From: Prorocentrum cordatum
Lineage: Eukaryota; Sar; Dinophyceae; Prorocentrales; Prorocentraceae
Direction of reading: 5' to 3'
DNA length: 25,000 nucleotides
Assembly (NCBI GenBank): GCA_963575745.1
Contig: CAUYUJ010001762.1
Span: 1-25,000, forward strand
This document shows, piece by piece, positions 1 to 8,700 of this stretch. Both the position numbers and the translations under genes were made by a program. The notes beneath the pieces were generated by a model. That model was not told where the DNA came from. It searched no databases and saw only the letters and a program-made list of their open reading frames with translations. Positions within the stretch are counted from its first letter, which is position 1, and each line of letters begins with the position of its first letter.

Positions 1-1029
1 TTTGGTGCTGGGGGGGGGGGGGGGGGGCATGTGAGTCGCGGAGTGCTGCTCGTTGGTCGGAGGGCCCCGCCCCCCGCCCCCCATTGCGCACTAACGATTA
101 TGTCTGGGGCGTTCCTTGGGCTTCAGAAAAAAAAGAAGAAAACAACATCGCCGACTGCGCATTGGCAGCCAGGTGTTGCATGCAATGATCCATATCATGG
201 GGGCGCATCTTAGGCCTGGCACAGCTGCGTGGATGGAACTTCCTGCGCCGGCGGTTTGGAGAAGAGGGGCAACCATTTCCTTCGTGTGGCCGCCTGCTCG
301 CGCGCCCATGTCTGCCCCTTGTTCTACTACAGTGGATTTCGATCAGTGCTGTTTCCAGGAGGGAGACCTCAGTACGTTTGGCAGGGCCCCCACTAGAGTC
401 ATTGCGATACGTATGCCGACATTGTTTGCGCAGCTCACTGCGCAACGCCATGGCAGATGTCCGCGCCCTCGCATGTCTCATCTCGCCCTGAGGGGGAAAA
501 CGGAGCATGGCGCATTCCGCGCGGCACAGAAAAATACGTACCCACCACACATGTGCAGAGCTCTGGCCAACAGTATTGTGGATGCGTGCGTCAATCTTCT
601 CGAGAATGATCTCGAGTGCGAGTATGATGATGGCTGTGAACCCTCGGCGATTCGAGATCAATTCGGATTATTACGTGTGCAGTGGATCCCGGACATGCCA
701 CGCAGAGCGGCGCAGGACTTTGCAAAAGGAAAGGGCTCGGGGTCGAGGAATGACGAGCCTGAAAGGTGGGATGTTTTTGACGGTGCCCCTCCCCCGGCTT
801 CCCCTTCCGCCGTCTCCTCTGCTGCCGCTGCCGTCGCCTCTCCCGCCCACTGCTCTTCCCCGCTGGACTGCTCGGCCGATGAAGCCGAAGCAGGCGCCTT
901 CCTAGGTGGGGACAGGCCCGCGGAGGCGACGCCCGACCAGGGCGTTGGCCTCAGGCGTTGGCCTGATGATGGAGGCCGGCCCCGCTTTGCCCTCCTTTCC
1001 CCCTCCTACCCCGCCCTCCCCTCCATCCC
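1..1029. other. Left edge, no convincing gene
   Basis: The stretch opens with a long G homopolymer (about 10-27). A long open frame crosses 116-1156 on the + strand, but its translation has mixed composition and no recognisable domain, and overlapping frames are open on both strands. That is typical of GC-rich non-coding DNA. From about 780 to 900 the sequence is pyrimidine-rich with many CTCC/CCGC runs. I see no RNA gene or transposon end here. Confidence 0.4.
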
Positions 1030-1166
1030 TTTCCGAGGAGCAGTTGGTCAGAACAGCGGCCAACAAGGCCATCGCCAGGGAAAGGCGACTGCAGCGCCTG
1101 GCCCCGTGGAGAGGCCGACTCGAATTCAAGTATCGATGTGTGAAGTATCTTTTTGAGGTAGCATGA
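1015..1166 (+). CDS. Possible short exon fragment (basic alpha-helical peptide)
   Basis: One frame reads a proline/serine-rich stretch and then a segment beginning LSEEQLVRTAANKAIARERR. It resembles the 'L(T/S)xEQxxRxxANRxxALxRRxxRL' helix that is common near termini of dinoflagellate proteins and in XPA-type N-termini. The frame runs to a stop at about 1166. No start, splice sites or other domain could be established, so this may be a stray exon, a gene relic or chance. The resemblance is a pattern judgement, not a search result. Confidence 0.2.
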
Positions 1167-1194
1167 GCACAGCTGCAGCGCGTAAGCCAACGTG

Positions 1195-1690
1195 CGTCAC
1201 CGCCACGTATTCCCCCCCTCATCCCTCAGCTTTCGCGCTTCTCCCTCCTCTCCTGGGGCGGCCCCGCCAGAGCGCCAGACAGGCCCCGTGAGAGCGAGCG
1301 GGGCATCGCTATACCGTATCATTTTACGAGTTGCTTTGCCCCTCCCACCCCTCAAGGGCGGCCCCGTCAGAGCGAAAGGGGTGTTGCTATACCTTATGCA
1401 GTCCCTGTTATGCCTTGATCCTCCCACCGCGCCCGAGGCATGCCCGTCAGTGGCTATTCCATCACTTTCTCAGGTTTCGTGCTCATCCCTCCCCTCCTGG
1501 GCAAGCCCCGCCAGAGCGCCAGGGAAACTCTCGCCAGAGGGAGCAGGGCATCCCAACACCATGCTCTTTCACGCGATTTTTGCTCCCCCCACCCTTGCAG
1601 GGCGGACCCGCCTATACAGTAGTGTAGGTTTCGCGCCCCCCCCCCATCACCTCCTGGAAAGCCTCGCCAAAGCGCCAAGAAGGCACCGCT
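1195..1690. repeat. Degenerate GC-rich tandem repeat, about 100 bp unit
   Basis: Four diverged copies share a pyrimidine-rich lead (CATCCCTC, CTCCTGG), then GCCCCGCCAGAGCGCCAG or GCCCCGTCAGAGCGAAAG, then a GGGCATCGCTATACC- or GGGCATCCCAACACC-like tail. Cores lie near 1260, 1360, 1505 and 1665. Spacing is irregular and frames differ between copies, so it is not coding. Confidence 0.55.
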
Positions 1691-2351
1691 AGAGGCCCCA
1701 TCAGAGCTCCAGGCAGCCCCATACATGGGATTTGCCAGGCAAATTAGTGAGCATACCCCGTGAGTCCGAACCTTCTGCGCCCACGGGTGCGATTATCGCT
1801 GGCATGAGGTTTGGCGGCCAGCACAAAGAAGTTTCTCCACTCCCGTGGGCGGACTCGACGACAACTGATTGCAGAGAAGGGCACAGATGACCGGGCATCT
1901 GCGCGCTCCGTCTGCAGACACCCGGCAGCTGAACGACCGCTGTGAACGAGAAGCTGGAACACAAGGGAGAGGGAAGCAAAAACAACACGCTCCACGCGCG
2001 CGCAATGAGGCCCCGAGCCAACCCCGACATCAGGAGCCAGCGGATGTTTGCGTGATCGGGCATGGGGAGACCGAGCTGATTTGCAAAAGCAGCGAGTGTC
2101 GCGACAGGGCAAGGCGGATGTGAAAGTGGAGAAAAACGCAGTTCGATAAACCAAACAAAGGCGGCAACGATAACGCGAGGTTCGCGGGAGCGTGGCGCCG
2201 CGCGTTCTGACTACGCGTTTCTTCGCGTCTATGGCATGGGCCCGAAAACGCTGGAAATCATCGTTGTGGCCACAACGGGGTTTACAACGGCACCCATGGT
2301 TCATCTGCGACCAGAACCCAAGTGCGCGCGTAGCGCGCGCGCGTGGTTCTA
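1691..2351. other. Unassigned intergenic sequence
   Basis: This is mixed-composition sequence with short open frames on both strands. I recognise no domain, RNA gene or strong repeat. A GCGCGCGTAGCGCGCGCGCG alternating purine/pyrimidine run (about 2321-2342) directly precedes the microsatellite. Confidence 0.4.
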
Positions 2352-2625
2352 GTGTGTGTATATATATATATATATCTGTATATATGTATGTATGTAGGTA
2401 GGTAGGTAGGTAGGTAGGTAGGTGGGTAGGTCGGTAGGTAGGAAGGTAGGTCGGTAGGTCGGTAGGTAGGTAGGTAGGTAGGTAGGTACGTATGTATATG
2501 TATATATGTATATATGTATATAGGTATATAGGTATATATATGTATATATGTATATATGTATATATGTATATATGTATATATGTATATATGTATATATATG
2601 TATGTATATATATATATATATATAA
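2352..2625. repeat. Compound microsatellite (TA)n-(TAGG/TCGG)n-(TATATG)n
   Basis: Three simple repeats lie back to back: TA dinucleotides, then about 100 bp of GTAG/GTCG tetranucleotides (about 2393-2490), then TATATG/TATATATG to about 2625. Long Tyr/Ile/Thr/Pro-repeat frames on both strands are artefacts of this array. Confidence 0.9.
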
Positions 2626-2903
2626 TAGATCCGTAAGGGCTGCGCCCCCTGCCGCCGGCCCCCTCTCTCGGAGAATGGGCCATGGAAGAGCTAAGTCATG
2701 AGGCTTTGGCGCTGTCGTGCAGCAGTATCGGAACTTCATGCGAGGCCGATTCGCAATCGGCAAAAACCAACTGATCACAAGAGGGGTTACCACACAGGGC
2801 GATTGGTAAGACGTGTATGGTTTACGAGCTTGGTTACCACACCTTGGGATTAAAGGGCCAAGGGAGTACTCGCAGTTTCGGTTACCACGCCTTGCAATGG
2901 ATG
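2626..2903. repeat. Short intergenic stretch with 48 bp GGTTACCAC repeat
   Basis: GGTTACCACRC recurs at 2785, 2832 and 2880 (spacings 47 and 48), followed in two copies by CTTG. The upstream part (2626-2784) is unassigned. Confidence 0.5.
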
Positions 2904-3125
2904 TGCGTGAGGGGTGGCACCGAATTTCAGAAATGTGGCAAATCCCATGTGTTTTTGGACCCTGACCCCGCGGATCTGCGTGAGGGGTGGCACCGAAATT
3001 TCAGAAATGTTGCACATCCCATATGTTTTTGGACCCTGACCCCGCGGATCTGCGTGAGGGGTGGCACCGAATTCAGAAATGTAGCAAATCCCCATCGTTG
3101 GTTTTTACCTAAAGCGAAGACTGAT
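2904..3125. repeat. 73 bp minisatellite, array A1 (about 3 units)
   Basis: Units start with TGCGTGAGGGGTGGCACCG at 2904, 2977 and 3051 and run through TTTCAGAAATGT, ATCCC, TTTTTGGACCCTGA and CCGCGGATC. The period of 73 is not divisible by three, so frames rotate and the open frames through it are not genes. The same family recurs at 19086-19424 in the same orientation. Confidence 0.9.
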
Positions 3126-3154
3126 AGGTTTCTTAGGTTTGGGGGAATTTTTCC

Positions 3155-3155
<1 letters not shown>

Positions 3156-3187
<32 letters not shown>
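3156..3187. repeat. Poly(A) homopolymer, 32 nt
   Basis: An uninterrupted A run follows TTTTTCCC and is followed by GGAAAGGGGGGGGAGG. No retrotransposon coding sequence lies immediately upstream, so I do not call it a retroposon tail. Confidence 0.85.
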
Positions 3188-3189
<2 letters not shown>

Positions 3190-3294
3190 AAAGGGGGGGG
3201 AGGCCAGCAGATCAATCACCATGGGGGGTACTGGGTTGTGGTTGGGGCGTTTCCGGGCGGCATGAGCCGGGCTCGTTTTTCACCAACAGTCACA

Positions 3295-3717
3295 CACTTC
3301 GTGCTCTTCGCCTTCCAGAACTCCATTCCCAGGCCACATTCTGGGGGGCCGGATGCAACAGTCACACACAAAGTGCTCTTCGACATCCCAGAACGCCATT
3401 CCCGGGCCACATTCTGGGGGGCCGGATGCAACAGTCAGACACTTCGTGCTCTTCGAGTTCCCAGAACGCCATTCCCGGGCCACATTTTGGATGCCCGGAG
3501 CCAACTGTAGGCCACTTCGTGCTCTTCTATTTCCCAGAACTCCATTCCCGGGCCACATTGTGAATGCCCGGAGCCAACTGTAATTAGGCCACTTCGTGCT
3601 CTTCGGGTTCCCAGAACTCCATTCCCGGGCCACATTTTGAATGCCCGTAGCCAACTGTAGGCAACTTCGTGCTCTTCGACTTCCCAAAACTCCCATTCCT
3701 GGGCTACATTTTCAGCA
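3295..3717. repeat. 73 bp minisatellite, array B (6 units)
   Basis: The anchor GTGCTCTTC occurs at 3301, 3373, 3446, 3519, 3596 and 3669 (spacings 72, 73, 73, 77, 73). Each unit continues through CCCAGAACKCCATTCCCGGG, CCACATT and either GGATGCAACAGTCA or GAGCCAACTGTA. Units rotate frame, so long open frames on either strand are not coding. Part of the unit aligns with the reverse complement of array A. Confidence 0.88.
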
Positions 3718-4665
3718 GGGGCAAGAGCACGACGAGGGGGAGGACGAGCAAGACCAGGAGGACGAGGACGAACAGGAGCAGGACGAGGAGCAGGAGAAGC
3801 AGGAGAAGAAGGACGAGCAGGAGGAGGAGGAGGAGGACGAGCAGGAGGAGGAGGACGACCAGGAGGAGGAGGACGACCAGGAAGAGGAGGAGGAGGAGGA
3901 GGAGGGGAGGGGGAGGACTACCAGGATGAGGAGGAGGAGGAGGAGGAGGAGGAGGAAGAGGAGGAGGAGGAGGACGAGGAGGAGGAGGAGGAGGACGAGG
4001 AGGAGGAGGAGGAGGAGGAGGAGGAGGAGGGGGGGGGAGAGCACCAAGAGGAGGAGAACGAGGACCACCAGGAGGAGGAGGAGGAGGAGGAGGAGGAGGA
4101 GGAGGAGGAGGAGGAGGAGGAGGAGGAGGAGGAGGAGGAGGAGGGGGAGAGAACATCACGAGGAGGAGGACGAGCAAGACGAGGAGGACGAGAACGAGGG
4201 CGACCAGGAAGAGGAGGAGGAGGAGGAGGAGGAGGGGAGGGGGAGGACTACCAGGAGGAGGAGGAGGAGGAGAAGGAGGAGGAGGAGGAGGAGGAGGAGG
4301 AAGAGGAGGAGGAGGAGGACGAGGAGGAGGAGGAGGAGGACGAGGAGGAGGAGGGGGGGGGAGAGCACCAGGAGGAGGAGAACGAGGACCACCAGGAGGA
4401 GGAGGAGGAGGAGGAGGAGGAGGAGGAGGAGGAAGAGGAGGAGGAGGAGAGAGCACCAGGAGGAGGAGGACGAGCAAGACGAGGACGACGAGAACGAGGA
4501 CGAGCAAGAGGAAGAGGAGGAGGAGGAGGAGGAGGAGGAGGAGGAGCAGGAGAAAGAGGAGGAGGAGGAGGAGGAGGAGGAGGAGGAGGAGCAGGAGAAA
4601 GAAGACGAGCAGGAGGAGGACGGGATGGGCAGGAGGAGGAGGAGGAGGACGAACAGGAGGGGAGG
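3718..4665. repeat. Polypurine (GAGGAN)n tract, about 950 bp
   Basis: The + strand is almost entirely G and A, built of GAGGAG, GACGAG, GAGCAG and AAGAG words with poly-G interruptions. Larger blocks recur, such as GAGAACGAGGACCACCAGGA at about 4051 and 4379 and GACGAGCAAGACGAGGA at about 4168 and 4468, so the tract grew by duplicating longer segments. Glu/Arg-rich frames on + and Leu/Pro/Ser frames on - are artefacts. Confidence 0.95.
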
Positions 4666-4710
4666 GCGGCCGGCTGCCCCGAGTCGTGCGCACAAGGGCT
4701 CTGAGGAAGG

Positions 4711-5064
4711 CTCCCTAAGCTCGAGACGCTTTGAATACTTTGTAGTTTCCTCGTAGCTTCCTTTCCATTGCCTTTGTAGCTTCCACGCACTCCTGCGTCG
4801 CCAAGTTTCTTCTTGCAGCGTCCTTGTCGTGTCGCGGGGTGCGTTTGCGTCACTTCGGTGTTGCTGCGCCTTGAGACGTGTCTCTGCGCTCCCTAAGCTC
4901 GAGACGCTTTGAATACTTTGTAGTTTCCTCGTAGCTTCCTTTCCATGCCTTTGTAGCTTCCACGCACTCCTGCGTCGCCGAGTTTCTTCTTGCAGCGTCC
5001 TTGTCGTGTCGCGGGGTGCGTTTGCGTCACTTCGGTGTTGCTGCGCCTTGAGACGTGTCTCTGC
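4711..5064. repeat. 178 bp tandem duplication
   Basis: The block beginning CTCCCTAAGCTCGAGACGCT at 4711 is repeated from 4889. The copies differ by a single-base deletion (CCATTGCC versus CCATGCC) and one substitution (GCCAAG versus GCCGAG) in the stretch I compared, so the duplication is recent. Confidence 0.92.
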
Positions 5065-5230
5065 TGCTTCTTCGTCCCATCGGGGAGTCCAGCGTCACCG
5101 AATTTGTTCCAGTATTGTGCTTGTCGTTCCAGGTCGTGCGTACGCGCGCAGAATGTTTCTCTGCAGCGTCCTCGTCGCATCAGGATGTCCAGCGTCGCAG
5201 AATGCATCCTTGTAGCGCCTCTTCTTCCAG
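5065..5230. repeat. Diverged continuation, about 60 bp degenerate units
   Basis: After the duplication, motifs of its interior continue in diverged form: TCTCTGC, (T/C)GCAGCGTCCT(T/C)GTCG, GTCCAGCGTCRC and GAATG/GAATT. The 178 bp unit therefore arose inside an older minisatellite. No coding content recognised. Confidence 0.55.
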
Positions 5231-6018
5231 GGCGACGTGGTCCTGAGTCGCCGCGGACGACTCGCCGCGGACGGTTCCATTCGATTCCACGGGCGATCGT
5301 GCGCATGTAGTTTGCCACGCGCCTGCGCGCGCGGAGAGGGCCTGGGCGCCCTGTCGCCTGCGGGCGACCGCGCGGGTTAGTCCCCGCAAAAGCCAAAGAG
5401 GGCATTTCCACACGCCGGGGAAAGCCTAAAAGGGCTTTCGTCTGCCTGATCCTCCCCCCCTCTTTCCTTCTCTTCTTTCATCGAAGTCAGAACCCCCGCC
5501 CCCTATGACGTCCTCCGCTGGCCTGGGTGGTCTACTCAGGTCGCGGAGGGGGATAGGGGGGGGGTCGTTGCCACGGCTGGTGCCTCGATTTCACGACGGG
5601 GAGGGGGGGGTGCACCGTTCCCTCGGATGGGCACATCCCCCCCTCCAAGGGCCTCCGAGCCCTCCCTCTCCGTCCTTTTCTTCTCCCTTATCCTTCCCTC
5701 CCTCGCGGTTTTCGAAGCCTTTGGCGTCTCCGCCCACCACAGCGGGGATCTCGACCCCCCAATGGGATTCGTGGAGCGGGGGGGGCCTTGAGAAGCGAAA
5801 CATTTCTTGGGGCGGGGCCACACAGCACACACATCACATCCATCGAGTCACGCACACATACAGCAACACGCTTTCTCGACTCCACAGGGGGGGTGCTTCG
5901 TGGAGGCATCACTTGTAACTTTGCAATTCTGTAATCATTGCCGTTCTGGTTCAAAGAACTTGGATTGCAGGAGTTCGCGGCAAAAGCGAGCCTTGTCCGC
6001 ATCCGCTCAACCAGTCTC
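5231..6018. other. Upstream flank of the RPA-like gene
   Basis: Pyrimidine-rich and G-homopolymer segments dominate (for example about 5450-5480, 5545-5610, 5640-5710 and 5880-5895). A CACACA-rich stretch lies at about 5820-5870. I see no TATA box or gene. The region presumably holds the 5' flank of the gene at 6090, but no promoter element can be defended. Confidence 0.4.
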
Positions 6019-6037
6019 ACCGTGCCGTGCACGGTGC
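6019..6037. promoter_or_regulatory. Perfect 8 bp inverted repeat before the RPA-like gene
   Basis: CACCGTGC CGT GCACGGTG forms an 8 bp stem with a 3 nt loop. Its right arm runs into the first copy of the 17 bp word (GGTGCTTCTCAGCCTGT, 6033-6049). Function unknown; it could be a protein-binding palindrome or part of the element's 5' region. Confidence 0.45.
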
Positions 6038-6089
6038 TTCTCAGCCTGTGTCACTGTGCGCTCCACGGTGATCCTCCGGGTGAGCTACC

Positions 6090-7982
6090 ATGGCTGCTGC
6101 TGCAGAACAGCCGACGTCTCCACTGGGTTTTCTCACGAAGAGCAGCGCCAAAACCCAAGACTTCCTTGTCCGAGTATACAAGCCCAGGGAGATCAAGTAC
6201 TCGTACAAGAGCAGGAACAATGGCCAGCTAGTCCATGCAAACCGATTCACATGCATTCTGCTTGGCACAGACTCAGAGCACTATTGTGAGGCCATCCTCA
6301 AAGGAACTCCAGCAGAAGTCCAAGCTGCTCTGAAAAAGTTCCCTCCGATGACGGCGTGGGAACTCTCCGGCGTCGGCCTGGACAGTCGGCGGCAGGACGC
6401 TTTTGTGCATACGTCTGTTCGTGTCGTGGTCGACCTCAAGCGCACAACCTGCAGTCCAGTGCTCAAAAGCTCTCCGGAGGAGACCTCCTTGGCATCGGCG
6501 CCGGCTCCAGCGACTACAGTGGCAGACATGATGAACATCAAATCGCAGCGTTGCTTCGATGTCATGGCTGTGGTTCATTCTGTTTCAGAAACCCGCACTC
6601 CCGCTGGCCACCCTCCAGTGGCAAGTGTACATCTGGTCGACGGCACACAGACGAGTAACTCCAAGACAGCGGAGGCTGTGATTGCAGTCTGGGGATCCAC
6701 CAACATAGAGCTTTGTCGCTCTCACAAAGGACAACCGCTGCTGTTTCTCAACGTGGCGGGCAAATTCGACGGCAAACTGGAGCTGAACTTGTCGCAAGAT
6801 CGCGTGGTGGATTCCGCATGCTCTTGTCCCAGAATGACTCAACTACACGACTTAGCAGCCACTCAAGACTTCGCGATGGACCGGGAGCAGCTGACCACCG
6901 CTCATGCGGGTACTTGGGATCCAGACCAGGCTTCGCAGATTCTCACCGGAGAAGCACTCCTCTCCTGCTGTGCCTTTTTGGCTATGGCGTCGGATGATCC
7001 GAATGCAAACTTGCCACTCTTGTTGCAGGTCAATGGGATGAGGCTTGAGGAACCGGAGCCAGCCGACTCTGTGGTGGAGAACACAGGCGAGCGCGTGTTC
7101 TTTACGACTACTGCTCGTGATTTCAGTGGCTCGTGCAAAGTCGGCGTATCACAAGCGGCAGCCTTCGCCTTGACTGGCATTGATAGCATGCAAGAATTCA
7201 AAAAAGTTCACGACGAGAAAGCTATCTCCTTCCCTCCACTGAGCAATTGTCGCATCATACGACGCGTGCGCAATGTGGCTGCGAATGCACAGGATGACAC
7301 ACCTCAACGGACTTTCGTCAACACGACTGTGGTGGCCGTTTCACCGCTTCAGATATCGCACGCCCCGAATACGTCTTACAATGTCGTCTTGGAGATCCTG
7401 AAGCAGTGCCGCGAGAGCCAGGATGCAATGCTCGCGGCACAGCTCTCTGAGATACGGTCTTGCCCCTTCTACGGCATGCGCGTGCAGTACTCACCAGCGG
7501 GTGGAGGGGGTGACGCTTCTCAGCTTACCCGGAACTGCCACTTGGCAGTCGTTCTCGTTCGTACCACGCAGAAGTCTCGGTGCGTATCCACTGCGGCTGG
7601 CTTCGTCGTGTCCACACCAGGTGTCACGGACGCTTCTGACGGTGAGTCTTCCCACTCAGTGACGATTCACGGACACTGCTCAGTTGACAACTTGCTCTCG
7701 TTCAAAATGGATCCGCCCAACCGAGCGAAGCACAGAGTCTGCTTGTTGCTCATTACTGGCTGTTCAAAAGACGGCATGACGGTGCACAGCGTGACCCACA
7801 TTGACGACTCCGTCGTGTCTGAGGCGCAGTACTTCATTAAAAAATTGAGAACACTGGGGATGCGCACAGAGCTTCAGCAATCAGGCGAGCATAAGCGGAT
7901 GAATGAGTGGAGCACGACGCCGGAATCCGCCAAGAAGTGCCGCATTCTTGAAAGCCACCCCTCAGGAGAAAGCTTGAGGTGA
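6090..7982 (+). CDS. RPA-like single-strand DNA-binding protein
   Basis: The protein is 630 residues. I start it at the ATG in a strong context (CTACCATGG); it ends at TGA 7980-7982. Residues about 150-240 look like an RPA70 DNA-binding OB fold: FDVMAVVHSV, a strand with HLVDGTQ, then AVIAVWGSTN and FDGKLELNLSQ, matching the family order 'FDxxGxVxxV...LxDxxG..VxVxxWG...FxGKxLxxS'. A second possible OB-like segment lies near residues 335-370 (VFFTTTARDFSGSCKVGVSQ). No membrane segment or signal peptide is evident. It lies upstream of the Rep-helicase gene on the same strand, as RPA-like genes do in plant Helitrons, where the product would coat displaced single strands. One diverged copy of the dispersed word lies inside it (about 7509, GDASQL). 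The stop codon sits in a perfect hairpin. The OB-fold assignment is from motif pattern only; an ordinary host gene is the alternative. Confidence 0.72.
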   Translation: MAAAAEQPTSPLGFLTKSSAKTQDFLVRVYKPREIKYSYKSRNNGQLVHANRFTCILLGTDSEHYCEAILKGTPAEVQAALKKFPPMTAWELSGVGLDSRRQDAFVHTSVRVVVDLKRTTCSPVLKSSPEETSLASAPAPATTVADMMNIKSQRCFDVMAVVHSVSETRTPAGHPPVASVHLVDGTQTSNSKTAEAVIAVWGSTNIELCRSHKGQPLLFLNVAGKFDGKLELNLSQDRVVDSACSCPRMTQLHDLAATQDFAMDREQLTTAHAGTWDPDQASQILTGEALLSCCAFLAMASDDPNANLPLLLQVNGMRLEEPEPADSVVENTGERVFFTTTARDFSGSCKVGVSQAAAFALTGIDSMQEFKKVHDEKAISFPPLSNCRIIRRVRNVAANAQDDTPQRTFVNTTVVAVSPLQISHAPNTSYNVVLEILKQCRESQDAMLAAQLSEIRSCPFYGMRVQYSPAGGGGDASQLTRNCHLAVVLVRTTQKSRCVSTAAGFVVSTPGVTDASDGESSHSVTIHGHCSVDNLLSFKMDPPNRAKHRVCLLLITGCSKDGMTVHSVTHIDDSVVSEAQYFIKKLRTLGMRTELQQSGEHKRMNEWSTTPESAKKCRILESHPSGESLR

Positions 7983-7993
7983 GCTTTCTCCTG
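7963..7993 (+). promoter_or_regulatory. Perfect 12 bp hairpin spanning the RPA-like stop codon
   Basis: CAGGAGAAAGCT (7963-7974) and AGCTTTCTCCTG (7982-7993) are exact reverse complements around a 7 nt loop, TGAGGTG. The stop codon TGA (7980-7982) straddles the loop and the 3' arm. It could be an RNA stem-loop for 3' processing or translation, or a DNA hairpin left by an element end. No CTRR end follows at the usual distance. Confidence 0.7.
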
Positions 7994-8700
7994 TCTTGTC
8001 AGCGATGCTTCTCAGCTTGCTGGACATGGCAAGCATCTTTGTCTTGCGCCTTGCGGGATGCCAACTAGGTTTGCCTCAAACATATCGTTTGGTAGTTTCG
8101 TTGTTTATGCGGTGCTTCTCAGCCTGCACTATTTACTGTTGTGGCGTCTGGTGCACGAATAGTGTTTGCGGCCTGCATTCCTCCTCAGCCTGCCCTGGCT
8201 CCCTTGAGAGTGCCTGCACAGAGTTTCGGTCTGTGCTCACGTTGCCCAACGGATTCATTCACCTTCGCCCGCGGTGCTTCTCAGCCTGCACTTCCTTTGC
8301 TACAAGCGCCTGTTCTGCAGTCGTTCACAGTGTCTCGTTTACAGAGAATTTCGGTGTTTGAAAAACAAAACAATTCTGCATGTGTTTCTGTGGAATCTAA
8401 ATCAGGTCATGGCCGTGCTTCATTGCAAGACAACCCCCATGTTCGTAGCAGTGTCGAAATCAGACGTCGTTGAGTTATAAAAGCGTTGATAGCAGTGTCT
8501 CGTTTTCAAACGCCTCATTGTATATCAACTCTGGCTGTGCCTCATTTCAAGACACCTTCCATGTGCGTAGCAGTGTCGGTATCAGAGGTTCCTCCACAAC
8601 GAATTTCCCTCATCACCATCATCATGATCAAGTTCTCCCTAGCCATGTTGCCTCGAGCTATCCTTACAAAGGAACTTTCCAGCACCCACTGTACACAGTA
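7983..8700 (+). other. Inter-gene region with word copies and direct repeats
   Basis: This 718 bp spacer carries copies of the dispersed word at 8004, 8111 and 8273 (weak at 8175). It has a 57 bp direct repeat (8411-8467 and 8533-8589, offset 122) beginning GGCYGTGCYTCATT and containing CGTAGCAGTGTCG. Between these, about 8485-8505, lies the same GTTGATAGCAGTGTCTCGTT sequence that forms the 33 bp repeats in the Rep-helicase intron. The frame is open from 8470 but contains no ATG before 8701. The region is probably a leader, promoter or intron for the gene downstream. Confidence 0.6.

Noticed and set aside
116-1156. 346-residue open frame on + at the left edge
   Set aside because: No domain, mixed composition, and overlapping frames open on both strands in GC-rich sequence. 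Only the short end segment (about 1015-1166) has a protein-like pattern.
1744-2793. 349-residue open frame on - across the microsatellite
   Set aside because: Its middle is Tyr/Ile/Thr/Pro repeats translated from TA/TAGG/TATATG. No conserved sequence flanks it.
3156-3187. Retrotransposon poly(A) tail
   Set aside because: No retrotransposon coding sequence or target duplication is adjacent; satellite lies on both sides.
2904-3717. CRISPR array
   Set aside because: Repeats are contiguous 73 bp units without unique spacers, in a eukaryote-type context with no cas genes.
3641-4756. Glu/Arg-rich frame on + and Leu/Pro/Ser-rich frames on -
   Set aside because: Products of the polypurine repeat in different frames; no unique sequence.
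8470-8700. N-terminal extension of the Rep-helicase frame from 8470
   Set aside because: It starts with TTG, has no ATG until 8701, and lies over direct repeats and 17 bp-word-type spacer sequence. It is open frame, probably not translated.
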